Shown here: positions 54,263-62,983 of the stretch, piece by piece
How positions within the stretch are numbered: the stretch's first letter is position 1
How the letters are laid out: each line of letters begins with the position of its first letter
Origin: Vibrio hannami
Lineage (GTDB): Bacteria; Pseudomonadota; Gammaproteobacteria; Enterobacterales; Vibrionaceae
Direction of reading: 5' to 3'
NCBI RefSeq assembly: GCF_029589055.1
Contig: NZ_JARQZP010000003.1
Span: forward strand, 186,001 to 250,000
DNA length: 64,000 bases
The notes under the pieces: model-generated
Seen by the model: the letters and a program-made list of their open reading frames with translations, nothing else
Databases searched by the model: none
What the model was told of the DNA's origin: nothing
Made by a program: the position numbers and the translations under genes

Positions 54263-55834
54263 TCAGATTTGCTTCATCTCAATATTCATTATTTGAATAC
54301 GATAAGCTATCTGTCTTGGGGTCATATTGAGCAACCTTGCTGCTTTGGCTTTCACCCATCCTGACTGCTCGAGAGCATCTATTACCGTCTGACGTTCATC
54401 GGCTATTTTTTGCTCTTTTGAAATCGGTTCTGCAACGGTAGAAGTTGGCTTGATTGCGCTCCTTACCGGAGGAGAGAAATCAAACTGTGGGAAGGAGATT
54501 AGATCCGGTGTAATGGTTCCTGACTCGCTCATTATAGAAGCCCTCTCTAGGGTGTTTTCCAACTCCCTAACGTTACCTGGCCAGGAGTATTCCATTAAGT
54601 AGCGAATAGCAGATTCGGATATAGACAGTTTTCGATGCTGCTTTTTGCCCAGCTTTTTCATCATAAAGTCAGCGAGCTCAGGAATATCACCAAGACGTTC
54701 TCTTAAAGCAGGAAGATACATTGGCATCACGTTCAGCCGGTAATAGAGGTCTTCTCTAAACTGCTCAGAAGAGACTTCGGCCTCGAGATTTCGGTTTGTT
54801 GCTGCGATTACCCTAACGTCTACTGAAATGGTATCGGTGCCACCAACTCGCTCAAACTCTTGCTCCTGGAGAACGCGTAATAACTTAGCCTGAAACGCCG
54901 GGCTGGTTTCACCAATCTCATCGAGAAAGATGGTGCCTTTATGCGCCATTTCGAAACGACCTTTTCGCTGCTTAACCGCGCCTGTAAATGCGCCTTTTTC
55001 ATGACCAAAAAGTTCAGATTCAAGAAGATTATCAGGCAGAGCAGCACAATTTAGTTTTACGAAAGGGAAGTTTGCTCTGGGAGAGTTATAATGTATTGCG
55101 TTTGCTATCACTTCCTTACCAGTACCGGACTCGCCTCGTAGAAGTACGGTTGAATCCCAGGGAGATACAAGCCTAATCTGGTCGAAAATACGCCTCATAA
55201 CCTTAGTGTGACCCACCAAATTATCGAAGCTGTAGTTATTTCTGACTTTACGCTTTAAGCCATCTCTCTCTTGAACCAGTTGTTTCTGCTTGTTTTCAAC
55301 CTGATGAGCCAATTGGACATTTTTTGCTATCAGGCTTGCGACCATTTCCAGAAACTGGCTAAGAATGCTGATTTCCTGATCTGACTGACAGTTAGGCTGA
55401 GCCGATAATGCACCAATGATTTCTGAGTTGGCATTTTTCAGGGGTACGCAGATAAATGGTTTATCGTAATCGTAGATGGCGAGCTTATCGGTAAAGCGCA
55501 TGTCGTCACCCAAATTTCGAATCACGATGGAATCGCCCTGCTTAAGCAGGTCACCAATAATACCTTCACCGGCTTTATAGCTGATTTGCTTATCCATTGT
55601 TCCATTCTCGTAATCCGGGGAATGGAATGATTTAACCAACATGGTCTCTTTTTCGTGGTCTTTTATGGTCAGTAATCCACATAACAGATTGCACTCTTCA
55701 TGGAGTATCTCAAGCACACGCTTAGCTGATTCTCCATAGTTCAAACTGACATTGAGCTGGCTACTTATACGGTACATCGCTGCAAGTAACCTTCTTTCCA
55801 GTTCAGCGATTGAATATTCGATCGTCATAGTCAC
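54263..55834 (-). CDS. nifA: NifA, sigma-54-dependent activator of nif genes
   Basis: 523 aa. N-terminal GAF domain (about 20-170), AAA+ domain (about 205-440) with Walker [10 protein letters not shown], sigma-54 contact loop [14 protein letters not shown], Walker [12 protein letters not shown] and the R finger region. A Fis-type helix-turn-helix closes the protein (about 483-520: [28 protein letters not shown]). The Cys motif between the AAA+ and DNA-binding domains that makes rhizobial NifA oxygen-sensitive is absent, so control is by NifL, as in Klebsiella. It starts 5 nt after the nifL stop. Confidence 0.95.
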   Translation of the reverse strand: MTMTIEYSIAELERRLLAAMYRISSQLNVSLNYGESAKRVLEILHEECNLLCGLLTIKDHEKETMLVKSFHSPDYENGTMDKQISYKAGEGIIGDLLKQGDSIVIRNLGDDMRFTDKLAIYDYDKPFICVPLKNANSEIIGALSAQPNCQSDQEISILSQFLEMVASLIAKNVQLAHQVENKQKQLVQERDGLKRKVRNNYSFDNLVGHTKVMRRIFDQIRLVSPWDSTVLLRGESGTGKEVIANAIHYNSPRANFPFVKLNCAALPDNLLESELFGHEKGAFTGAVKQRKGRFEMAHKGTIFLDEIGETSPAFQAKLLRVLQEQEFERVGGTDTISVDVRVIAATNRNLEAEVSSEQFREDLYYRLNVMPMYLPALRERLGDIPELADFMMKKLGKKQHRKLSISESAIRYLMEYSWPGNVRELENTLERASIMSESGTITPDLISFPQFDFSPPVRSAIKPTSTVAEPISKEQKIADERQTVIDALEQSGWVKAKAARLLNMTPRQIAYRIQIMNIEMKQI

Positions 55835-55839
55835 CGCCT

Positions 55840-57369
55840 TTATTCTGTTATTTTAGGAAAGATGAGCTGGATACTCGCGCCGCCTAACTTCTCACTGTTG
55901 CCCACTTCAAACATCGCTGCGTGCTCATTCAGAACCTGATTGACAATAGCTAGGCCAACCCCTCTGCATCCAATATGAGCTTTAGGTTTGGTGCTGAAGA
56001 AAGGTTGAAACATCTTAATTCGTATATCGTCGCTGATACCGTTTCCGCTGTCTTCGATGCAGACAATGGTCTCGTCACCTTTATCGAGTGTTGATACGAC
56101 AATTGCCCGGTCTGGGTTGTGGGAACAGTGGATGGCGTCCAGAGAGTTATCGATTAACTGCTTAATTGCCAACAGTAGTCGGTGTGGTTTACCGTTAATT
56201 GAACGTAATGTCGGATCGAGATGTAATTCGATTCTGGTGGAACGGTTGAGTAACTCGTTGGTAGAAATTGAAATTACATCCCGAACGGTTTGGTTCAGAT
56301 TTACTGGCTGCGCAGATTCATGTGTTCTCTCTGGTATTGCATCCTGAACCTGTTCTAGTGCTTGATTAGCGTTCAGCATGGCTTCATCCATCGCCTGTAA
56401 ACCAGGGCATGAATGGTTGCTTTGTTTTAGAATAGTCACCGCCGAATCAATCATGTTGAGCGGGCCCTGAAGCTGATGCAGAGTTGCCATCATCACTTCT
56501 TGCATAGAATGAACAAACTTGTTGTCGTTTGTCATTAAGGTAATGGTGTTTAAGCGCCTCTCTTCCATAAAGAGTTTTTCTTTGGTGCGGTCCTGAACGC
56601 CTATGAGGGTATAGTACTCGTCACTCTTCTGAAAATAGGCTTCTGCTTTCGTATCGGTGACCGGTATTTTTACCAAAGAAAAATCAAACCACTTTTCACC
56701 ACTAGCTTCTCTTTCATCGATATGTATGTTTTTCGAACGATGTGTTTTTTCCCCTAAGAAATCCTCTATCGAGTCGCAGTCATAATCTTCTTTTAGGTTT
56801 TTCACAAGTAAGGTTAAAGGAGAGGTTTCAAGCTGCTTTTCCAGAACCTCGCACCTTTGATTACTAAACAGAACCTGACTATTTTTATCTATCAAAGCCA
56901 TCGCTATTGGGGCGGAATTCAGAACCGCTTGAAATAGAGCAGACTGATTTTTTTGATGGGTCTGGAGTCTGTGGGTCTCAGTAATGTCTTTCTGTATGGC
57001 GTAATAAAAGTGTTTACCTGATTCATTCTCTATGCGTGAGATTGAAATTTCGGCGACGTAAAAAGATCCATTCTTACGTCGGTTTATCAGGCGACCCTGC
57101 CATAGTTGTCCTGAAGATATTGTCTCCCAAAGGTTTTTATACACGCTTTTTGGTGTCATTTTATAAGAAAGGATCGAGCTGTTTTTTCCGATCAGCTCTT
57201 GCTCCATGTAGCCGGTAATGTCTAAGAAGCTTTGATTTACTAATAAAATGTTCCCTTGCGCATCTGTAATGCTGATTGCAACAGGTGCATTAAGCAGTAT
57301 CTGCTCATACGCTCCTGAACCGAAACTGTATCTTGACTCTTTCGATACTAAGCCATCCGTTTGCTCCAT
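55840..57369 (-). CDS. nifL: NifL, redox- and nitrogen-responsive anti-activator
   Basis: 509 aa from the ATG at 57369 (AAGGAAG upstream). PAS1 (about residues 20-125: ILLNAPVAISITDAQGNILLVNQSFLDITGY) binds FAD in homologues; PAS2 follows at about 145-265. A central region has TLHQLQGPLN with the His typical of Azotobacter-type NifL. The C-terminal HATPase domain (about 385-505: KQLIDNSLDAI, DSGNGISDD, GCRGVGLAIVNQVL) binds ADP. NifL holds NifA inactive under oxygen, excess nitrogen or low energy. Together with nifA it is under a NifA-type promoter here. Confidence 0.93.
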   Translation of the reverse strand: MEQTDGLVSKESRYSFGSGAYEQILLNAPVAISITDAQGNILLVNQSFLDITGYMEQELIGKNSSILSYKMTPKSVYKNLWETISSGQLWQGRLINRRKNGSFYVAEISISRIENESGKHFYYAIQKDITETHRLQTHQKNQSALFQAVLNSAPIAMALIDKNSQVLFSNQRCEVLEKQLETSPLTLLVKNLKEDYDCDSIEDFLGEKTHRSKNIHIDEREASGEKWFDFSLVKIPVTDTKAEAYFQKSDEYYTLIGVQDRTKEKLFMEERRLNTITLMTNDNKFVHSMQEVMMATLHQLQGPLNMIDSAVTILKQSNHSCPGLQAMDEAMLNANQALEQVQDAIPERTHESAQPVNLNQTVRDVISISTNELLNRSTRIELHLDPTLRSINGKPHRLLLAIKQLIDNSLDAIHCSHNPDRAIVVSTLDKGDETIVCIEDSGNGISDDIRIKMFQPFFSTKPKAHIGCRGVGLAIVNQVLNEHAAMFEVGNSEKLGGASIQLIFPKITE

Positions 57370-57406
57370 ATCTTTCTTCCTTGTTCGATACACATAAACA
57401 GGCATA

Positions 57407-57422
57407 TGCACGAATTATTCCA
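57407..57422 (-). promoter_or_regulatory. Sigma-54 promoter of nifLA
   Basis: The minus strand reads TGGAATAATTCGTGCA with GG-N10-GC spacing (consensus TGGCAC-N5-TTGCA). It ends 38 nt before the nifL ATG (57369). Confidence 0.78.
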
Positions 57423-57463
57423 TATAAAAAATGAGGTTTAAGTAGGGTTACAAAATTGAATTT

Positions 57464-57479
57464 TGTTTGATTTAAGACA
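57464..57479 (-). promoter_or_regulatory. NifA site for nifL (may also act on rnfA)
   Basis: TGTTTGATTTAAGACA fits TGT-N10-ACA. It is 42 bp from the nifL -24/-12 promoter and 132 bp from that of rnfA. Confidence 0.72.
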
Positions 57480-57502
57480 ATTCATGACAATCAAATAGAG
57501 AT

Positions 57503-57518
57503 TGTCCGGTTTATTACA
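57503..57518 (+). promoter_or_regulatory. NifA site for rnfA (may also act on nifL)
   Basis: TGTCCGGTTTATTACA fits TGT-N10-ACA with dyad flanks ATTGT...ACAAG. It is 93 bp upstream of the rnfA promoter. Nearly the same sequence lies upstream of nifF. Confidence 0.8.
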
Positions 57519-57581
57519 AGGCCAATACACGCCGTATTGAACCGTTAAAGCGCCTTATTTTATCAGCGTTTATGCCATTCT

Positions 57582-57598
57582 CGCCCCGCTTTGGTGCA
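57582..57598. promoter_or_regulatory. Possible NtrC site between nifL and rnfA
   Basis: CGCCCCGCTTTGGTGCA matches the NtrC consensus TGCACC-N5-GGTGCA at 10 of 12 defined positions: the right half fully, the left half with two mismatches. It is 13 nt upstream of the rnfA promoter and within reach of nifL. Nitrogen control of nifLA by NtrC is known in Klebsiella. Confidence 0.5.
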
Positions 57599-57610
57599 AC
57601 GAATTCTCAG

Positions 57611-57626
57611 TGGCATACCTTGTGCA
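57611..57626 (+). promoter_or_regulatory. Sigma-54 promoter of the rnf operon
   Basis: TGGCATACCTTGTGCA has GG-N10-GC spacing. It lies 37 nt before the rnfA start at 57664. The nifL-rnfA gap (about 294 bp) is fully taken up by the two promoters, two NifA sites and the possible NtrC site. Confidence 0.82.
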
Positions 57627-57663
57627 GTTATGTAGCTATCTGCACTGTTCAAGGATGAAAAAC

Positions 57664-58239
57664 ATGTCAGAAGGAATACTGATTTTATTAAGTGCGGCAT
57701 TCGTAAACAACGTTGTGCTGGCTAAGTTTTTGGGCCTTTGCCCGTTTATGGGAGTGTCAGGGAAAATTGGAAGTGCGCTTGGAATGGGAATAGCCACGAC
57801 CTTTGTGTTGACTCTGGCATCAATCACAACCTGGTTAATTGATACCTTTTTTCTCGTTCCGTTGGGAATGGAGTTTATGCGCATTATTGCGTTTATTCTG
57901 GTAATTGCTGCGGTTGTTCAGCTCACAGAGCTTTATGTCAAAAAACACGATCCATCACTGTACCAATCCTTAGGAGTTTTTCTTCCTCTAATTACCACTA
58001 ACTGTGCGGTTCTTGGTGTCGCACTACTGGCGATACAGGATGGTTTGTCCTTTATCCATACTCTGATGTTCAGTGTGGGCTCTGCTATTGGGTTTACGGT
58101 AGTCATTGTTTTGTTTGCAGGACTTCGTAATCAATTAAGCATTAATCGTGTTCCAGCTGCATTACAGGGTTCGCCAATAGCCTTTATTACTGCCGGGCTT
58201 CTTTCTATGGCCTTTATGGGCTTTTCTGGAATGGTGTAA
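57664..58239 (+). CDS. rnfA: RnfA, membrane subunit of the Rnf electron-transport complex
   Basis: 191 aa, start at 57664 (AAGGA upstream; the earlier in-frame GTG at 57610 lies in the promoter). Six TM helices, with the family signature NNVVLAKFLGLCPFMGVSGKIGSALGMG and the half-repeat LITTNCAVLGVALL. Rnf uses the ion gradient to push electrons from NADH up to ferredoxin or flavodoxin, the low-potential donors of NifH. First gene of rnfABCDGEH, under a NifA promoter, so this is a nif-dedicated Rnf1-type complex. Confidence 0.94.
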   Translation: MSEGILILLSAAFVNNVVLAKFLGLCPFMGVSGKIGSALGMGIATTFVLTLASITTWLIDTFFLVPLGMEFMRIIAFILVIAAVVQLTELYVKKHDPSLYQSLGVFLPLITTNCAVLGVALLAIQDGLSFIHTLMFSVGSAIGFTVVIVLFAGLRNQLSINRVPAALQGSPIAFITAGLLSMAFMGFSGMV

Positions 58240-58252
58240 AAGGAGGTTCGTT

Positions 58253-58792
58253 TTGATTTCAGTTATCTTTTTCATTTTGCTTGGCGCGTTTCTAGGGGCA
58301 GCGCTTGGCTATGCAGCAAAAGTATTCAGTGTTGAAAGTAACCCTCTGGTGGACAAGATTGAGGCGTTAATGCCCGGCGGTCAATGCGGTCAATGCGGGG
58401 AAGCCGGATGTCGACAGGCCGCTGAGGCGATGGTTAGAGGGGAACTTAACCCAACATCATGTCCACCGGGGGGAGCGGCGTTATCGGGTGCAATCGCTGA
58501 GATGCTAGGCGTTTCCCTTGAAATGGATGAAGCAGATATTCAGTGGGTTGCTCAGATAGATGAAGCAATGTGTTCAGGATGCACCCGCTGTTATAAGGCT
58601 TGTCCGTTTGATGCCATTGTCGGTGCGTCGAAACAAATTCATACCGTAGTCCAGGATGTGTGTACTGGATGCCAGCTATGCTCCAAGGTTTGTCCTCAGG
58701 ATTGCCTGACGATCGTCCAGCAAGTGCCGGATGTTTCGACCTGGTACTGGCCAAAACCTGCGCAAATCAAGCCTACCGAATTGGCGAGTTAA
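58253..58792 (+). CDS. rnfB: RnfB, Fe-S subunit of the Rnf complex
   Basis: 179 aa. An N-terminal membrane helix (about 2-22) is followed by the Fe-S domain GGQCGQCGEAGCRQAAEAMV (about 44-75) and two ferredoxin motifs CSGCTRCYKACPFDAIVG and CTGCQLCSKVCPQDCL. It is the likely exit point of electrons to ferredoxin or NifF. A G6 run at 58478-58483 here is in correct frame (CPPGGAAL), so not all such runs are under-called. Confidence 0.95.
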   Translation: MISVIFFILLGAFLGAALGYAAKVFSVESNPLVDKIEALMPGGQCGQCGEAGCRQAAEAMVRGELNPTSCPPGGAALSGAIAEMLGVSLEMDEADIQWVAQIDEAMCSGCTRCYKACPFDAIVGASKQIHTVVQDVCTGCQLCSKVCPQDCLTIVQQVPDVSTWYWPKPAQIKPTELAS

Positions 58793-58802
58793 AGGAGGAG
58801 TT

Positions 58803-60296
58803 ATGAGATCGATATTTAACGCTCCGTTTAGCGGAGGAATCCACCCAAAAACTTATAAATCAATGTCTAATAACGGGGGTATTGCAAAGGATTTTTGGCC
58901 GAAAAATGTGTATTTGCCCCTCCAACTTCGAAATGGGGCACTACTCCAGTCACTGGTTAAGCCGGGGGATCATGTTAAGCGTGGACAAAAAATCGCGGTT
59001 GGCAAAACGCCCATGATTGCTCCAATGCACTCGCCAGTAAATGGCATAGTGACAGCCATAACAAAGCACATAACCGCACACCCTTCGAAAGTGAAATGCG
59101 ACACCATCATCATTCGTGCGAATCAGGATAAATCGTGGGTGACAGAAACAACGAAAGGGAATTTCTACCGGTTTAGCAGCGAAGAGATTATCAACAAGAT
59201 TGAAGAGGCTGGTATTGTGGGGCTGGGTGGGGCTGGGTTTCCAACCGCGTCAAAGCTGAAGTTTGCTCGTCAGGCTAAGGTGCATACTTTAGTGATAAAT
59301 GGCGGTGAGTGTGAACCGTATTTAACCTGTGATGACTTAACTATGCGAGAAGCGGCCTCAGAAGTGGTTGCAGGTATACGTTTGATGTTAAAGGCTAGCG
59401 GTGCTGAGAGAGCAATCGTTGGTGTTGAAGACAACAAAGCGGAAGCATTTGAACAACTGAGTTCATTGGCGTCAGATGACGAGAACATCGAGGTAATGAG
59501 TGTTCCAAGTATCTACCCGATGGGATCTGAAAGACATCTTGTAAAAGCAGTTACTGGAGTCACTGTTCCACTCGGTAAGCTATCTACATCTATAGGTATT
59601 CTGGTTAACAATATCGCTACTGCACAAGCGGTATATAACGCGGTTCGTTTCAATCGACCACTGGTTTCCAGAGTAATCACCGTTTCAGGAAAAGGCATTA
59701 CTAAACCTGGAAATATCGAAGTGCCTGTGGGGACGCCAGTGCATGAAATTCTGACTTACTGCGATGGCTTTAGCGAAGATACGGAGCGTCTTATCTTTGG
59801 TGGCCCTATGATGGGACAGGTTATTTTGTCTCCCCAAATTCCAGTCGATAAATGTGTCGGTGGCATTCTCGCGTTAACTGCAGACGAGGTCAAAGAGCGT
59901 CCTCATCAGGATTGTATCCGCTGCGGACAGTGTGTTCGTGCTTGTCCAATGGGGTTGATGCCTTTTCAGATGGCGTCCTATTCACGAATGTCAGACTTCA
60001 AAATGACAGAGAAGCTCGGTGTGAACTTCTGTCTTTCATGCGGTGCCTGTAGCTACGTGTGTCCTTCAAGTATCCCGCTTGTTCAGTATTTCCAGCATGC
60101 CAAAGGCGCAATTAACGCGAACAAAATGAAAGAGAAGCGCTCAGCACAAGCCAAAGCATTAACAGAAGCCAGAACCATTAGATTAGCTAAAGAAGCAGAA
60201 GCGAAACGGGCAGCTAAAGCAGCAAAAGCGGCAGGCCGCAAGAAAAGAGCGCCTCGTGCTTCCGCAAAAAAGAAAGAGGAGGTCATGAATGATTAA
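58803..60296 (+). CDS. rnfC: RnfC, NADH-oxidising subunit of the Rnf complex
   Basis: 497 aa from the ATG at 58803 (GGAGGAG upstream). The N-terminal RnfC/barrel domain (FSGGIHPKTYKSM) and the NADH/FMN-binding part (GLGGAGFPTASKLKFA, INGGECEPYLTCDDLTMREA) are followed by two 4Fe-4S motifs, CIRCGQCVRACPMGLMP and CLSCGACSYVCPSSIPLVQ. A lysine/alanine-rich tail of about 60 residues (AKEAEAKRAAKAAKAAGRKKR) ends the protein, a feature of many gamma-proteobacterial RnfC. It overlaps rnfD by 8 nt. Confidence 0.95.
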   Translation: MRSIFNAPFSGGIHPKTYKSMSNNGGIAKDFWPKNVYLPLQLRNGALLQSLVKPGDHVKRGQKIAVGKTPMIAPMHSPVNGIVTAITKHITAHPSKVKCDTIIIRANQDKSWVTETTKGNFYRFSSEEIINKIEEAGIVGLGGAGFPTASKLKFARQAKVHTLVINGGECEPYLTCDDLTMREAASEVVAGIRLMLKASGAERAIVGVEDNKAEAFEQLSSLASDDENIEVMSVPSIYPMGSERHLVKAVTGVTVPLGKLSTSIGILVNNIATAQAVYNAVRFNRPLVSRVITVSGKGITKPGNIEVPVGTPVHEILTYCDGFSEDTERLIFGGPMMGQVILSPQIPVDKCVGGILALTADEVKERPHQDCIRCGQCVRACPMGLMPFQMASYSRMSDFKMTEKLGVNFCLSCGACSYVCPSSIPLVQYFQHAKGAINANKMKEKRSAQAKALTEARTIRLAKEAEAKRAAKAAKAAGRKKRAPRASAKKKEEVMND

Positions 60297-61287
60297 TTAT
60301 GAATCAGCAGTAGGGCCGTTTTCACACAGTGAGAATTCAAGTGTCCGAATTATGTATACGGTCATCCTGACCTTGCTACCTGCAGTGGTTTTCGGAATTT
60401 ACCAGTTTGGTCAAAACAGTGCGCTAGTCATACTGACCTGCTGTTTGTCAGCAGTAGTAACGGAGTATCTGTGTCTTAAAGTTATGGCTCGAAACACTAT
60501 GGCATGCCTCGACGGGTCGGCATTTCTTACCGCAGTATTGCTGGCTATGAGCCTGCCTCCAACCACTCCGGTTTGGGTTGCTGTTCTGGGTTCGGTTTTT
60601 GCTATTGTACTTGGGAAGCAAATATACGGTGGTCTGGGTCAGAATCTCTTTAATCCTGCCATGCTTGCCAGAGTGATGTTGTTGATCTGCTTTCCGGTAG
60701 AAATGACAGATTGGGCGGCACCTACTCCTATCGATTTCAGCAACAACCAAATAGTAATTCCAGAGCAGTGGTTCCTAGTGGACGGGGTAACGTCTGCAAC
60801 CGCTTTGGGTGAATCCGCTCAGTCGCTTTATGTTCAAAATCTGTTTTTTGGTCGTCAGGCTGGTAGTTTGGGTGAAACCAGTGCTTTCCTAATTCTATTG
60901 GGAGGTTTGTATATGATTCGAAAAGGGATTATCCACTGGGTTATTCCCATGTTTTTCTTTTTAGGATTAGGTCTTCCTGCTTTCTTCGCTTCACTTTTTT
61001 CTCCTGAACAGTTTCTTCCTTTAGCTACGCACCTGTTTGGTGGAGCTGCCATGCTGGGGGCTTTCTATATTGCAACCGATCTCGTTACATCGCCGACGAG
61101 TATTAAGGGACAGATGGTATATGGCGCTTGTTGCGGGCTTTTAGTCTGGTTGATAAGAAGCTTTGGCAGTTATCCCGAAGGCGTCGCTTTTGCTGTGCTG
61201 ATAATGAACTCTGCTACGCCTTTAATCGACCACTATTTAAGACCCGACATATTTGGTAGCCGGGTAGCGACTGTGGAGGAAAAATGA
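60289..61287 (+). CDS. rnfD: RnfD, flavin-binding membrane subunit of the Rnf complex
   Basis: 332 aa with many TM helices. The covalent-FMN region is LVDGVTSATALGESAQSL; GGLGQNLFNPAMLARVMLLICFP is a further family signature. The start overlaps rnfC, and the end overlaps rnfG by 4 nt. It carries electrons and takes part in ion transfer. Confidence 0.93.
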   Translation: MINYESAVGPFSHSENSSVRIMYTVILTLLPAVVFGIYQFGQNSALVILTCCLSAVVTEYLCLKVMARNTMACLDGSAFLTAVLLAMSLPPTTPVWVAVLGSVFAIVLGKQIYGGLGQNLFNPAMLARVMLLICFPVEMTDWAAPTPIDFSNNQIVIPEQWFLVDGVTSATALGESAQSLYVQNLFFGRQAGSLGETSAFLILLGGLYMIRKGIIHWVIPMFFFLGLGLPAFFASLFSPEQFLPLATHLFGGAAMLGAFYIATDLVTSPTSIKGQMVYGACCGLLVWLIRSFGSYPEGVAFAVLIMNSATPLIDHYLRPDIFGSRVATVEEK

Positions 61288-61886
61288 TGGAACTTACGTT
61301 TGATAAATTGAAGGACCAGATTCCATACCAGAGCTTGCTTTTGTCCACCTGTGCAGGTGTAGCAGCAATACTGTTAGTGGTTATGCAAGCAGTGACCTCT
61401 CCTGTAATCGATCAACGAATGCAAGAGGACCAAAATGCACTGCTGTCGGAAGTATTAAACGGCAAGTCATTCGCTAATAGGGTGTTTGATGAGGGGAGTA
61501 TCGCTGAGTTCAAAGGGCGAACTTACCAGATCTACCCGGTCAAAAATGAGTCGGGACTGCTAACTCATTATGTGATTAGTGGCGGTGAGGATGGCTACAG
61601 CGGCGAAATTCGATTTTTGATAGGTGTCGATACACCCGGCAAGATAGAGGGCGTTCGTATTCTAAGCCATACAGAAACGCCAGGGCTAGGGGATAAGGTT
61701 GAACTCGCCAAAAGTGATTGGGTGCTGAGTTTTAATGATCGTTCGCTTTCAAACACTCCGGTATGGAAAGTTAAAAAAGATGGCGGTGATTTTGACCAGT
61801 TCACAGGGGCAACTATCACGCCTAGAAGCGTAGTAAAAGGCGTCCACAACGCTTTACTTGCATTAGAGTCAGAGAAGGAAAAGTAA
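61284..61886 (+). CDS. rnfG: RnfG, periplasmic flavoprotein subunit of the Rnf complex
   Basis: 200 aa. One N-terminal TM helix (about 16-37) anchors a periplasmic FMN-binding domain. The FMN-attachment motif is FTGATITPRSV (Thr in place of the commoner Ser at its start). Other landmarks are HTETPGLGDKVELAKSDWVLSF. It ends one base before rnfE. Confidence 0.93.
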   Translation: MMELTFDKLKDQIPYQSLLLSTCAGVAAILLVVMQAVTSPVIDQRMQEDQNALLSEVLNGKSFANRVFDEGSIAEFKGRTYQIYPVKNESGLLTHYVISGGEDGYSGEIRFLIGVDTPGKIEGVRILSHTETPGLGDKVELAKSDWVLSFNDRSLSNTPVWKVKKDGGDFDQFTGATITPRSVVKGVHNALLALESEKEK

Positions 61887-61887
61887 T

Positions 61888-62559
61888 ATGGCCAGTTATC
61901 CTGATATTGTAAAAGATGGCGTTTGGAAAAATAATATTGTTCTTAACCAGTCACTTGCTTTATGCCCTTTAATGGCTGTGACGAGCAGTGCAACAAACGG
62001 TTTAGGCCTGGGACTAGCAACAACTGCTGTCATGATTGCATCGAACTTGCTGGTCTCTCTAGGAAAGAATTTTATTAGTAAAGCCGTTCGTATTCCCGTC
62101 AATGTCATAATCATCGCTACATTAGTGACTCTAACCGATTTCATATTAAACGCCTGGCTACATCCATTACATAAAGTACTTGGGCTATTTATTCCTCTTA
62201 TTGTTACCAACTGCGCCATATTAGGGCGGGTTGAGTCATTTGCCAGTCGGTCTGCATTGGTGCCATCTGTTGTTGATGGCGCTGCTATGGGATTTGGTTT
62301 TACCTGGGTACTGGTACTTCTTGGCGGTATACGAGAAGTACTTGGTAGTGGGACGCTGTTTGCCAACGCAAGTCTACTTATAGGGGAGTCATTTTCATTT
62401 ATGGAGCTGACGGTAATCCCTGAATATCGAGGTTTGTTACTGGTTATCTTGCCTCCTGGAGGGTTCCTTATTCTAGGAGCGATGCTGGGCATTAAGCAGA
62501 AAGCAGAGCAAATTATCGCACACCGTAAACAGGCAACCCCTGAGCCGATGGCTGGATAG
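61888..62559 (+). CDS. rnfE: RnfE, membrane subunit of the Rnf complex
   Basis: 223 aa, paralogue of RnfA with six TM helices. It has KDGVWKNNIVLNQSLALCPLMAVTSSATNGLGLG, the half-repeat LIVTNCAILGRVESFASR, and a C-terminal PPGGFLILGAMLGIKQK. Part of the membrane path for electrons and ions. A 1-nt gap from rnfG and about 20 nt to rnfH. Confidence 0.94.
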   Translation: MASYPDIVKDGVWKNNIVLNQSLALCPLMAVTSSATNGLGLGLATTAVMIASNLLVSLGKNFISKAVRIPVNVIIIATLVTLTDFILNAWLHPLHKVLGLFIPLIVTNCAILGRVESFASRSALVPSVVDGAAMGFGFTWVLVLLGGIREVLGSGTLFANASLLIGESFSFMELTVIPEYRGLLLVILPPGGFLILGAMLGIKQKAEQIIAHRKQATPEPMAG

Positions 62560-62580
62560 TGTGGATTCTGAGGTGATTTT

Positions 62581-62835
62581 ATGAAAGTGAGTGTTGTATA
62601 TGCATTATCAAACGAACAAGCATGGATACCTGTCGAGGTTGAAGAAAGCGCGACTCTGATGACCGCCATACATATGTCAGGACTACTGAGTATGTTTCCT
62701 ACTATCGATCTCGATAAACAGAAGGTTGGTGTATTTGGAAAGTTGTCAGCGCTAGAAGCTGTGCTGAGTGAAGGTGATCGAGTCGAGATATATCGCCCAA
62801 TAACCTGGCAACCAGACGAAGATGACGATGACTAA
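62581..62835 (+). CDS. rnfH: RnfH family protein
   Basis: 84 aa, ubiquitin-like fold: KVSVVYALSNEQAWIPVEVEESATLMTAI, then IDLDKQKVGVFGKLSALEAVLSEGDRVEIYRPIT, with an acidic end (PDEDDDD). RnfH occurs at the end of nif-type rnf operons and is of unclear function, needed for full nitrogenase activity in some species. The end is upstream of the nifF control sites. Confidence 0.87.
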   Translation: MKVSVVYALSNEQAWIPVEVEESATLMTAIHMSGLLSMFPTIDLDKQKVGVFGKLSALEAVLSEGDRVEIYRPITWQPDEDDDD

Positions 62836-62852
62836 GGTAAACCGACCTTCAT

Positions 62853-62868
62853 TGTCGGGTTTATTACA
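62853..62868 (+). promoter_or_regulatory. NifA site for nifF
   Basis: TGTCGGGTTTATTACA fits TGT-N10-ACA and is almost the same as the rnfA site (ATTGTC.GGTTTATTACAA; one base differs in the core). It is 76 bp upstream of the nifF promoter. Confidence 0.82.
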
Positions 62869-62928
62869 AAGTGTCGTTAGTGAGTTGTGTTGCTTTAATA
62901 AAGTCCAGCAAATACAGTTGGTTATATC

Positions 62929-62944
62929 TGGAATGGGGTTTGCA
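62929..62944 (+). promoter_or_regulatory. Sigma-54 promoter of nifF
   Basis: TGGAATGGGGTTTGCA has GG-N10-GC spacing and a full TTGCA. It is about 40 nt upstream of the nifF ATG. Confidence 0.85.
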
Positions 62945-62983
62945 GTAGCTATAAGGAACATACAAGTTTTCAAGGAGTTGAAG

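Noticed and set aside
58478..58483. G6 run in rnfB suspected as a further frameshift
   Set aside because: The frame reads through correctly (CPPGGAALSG) and the gene is full length.
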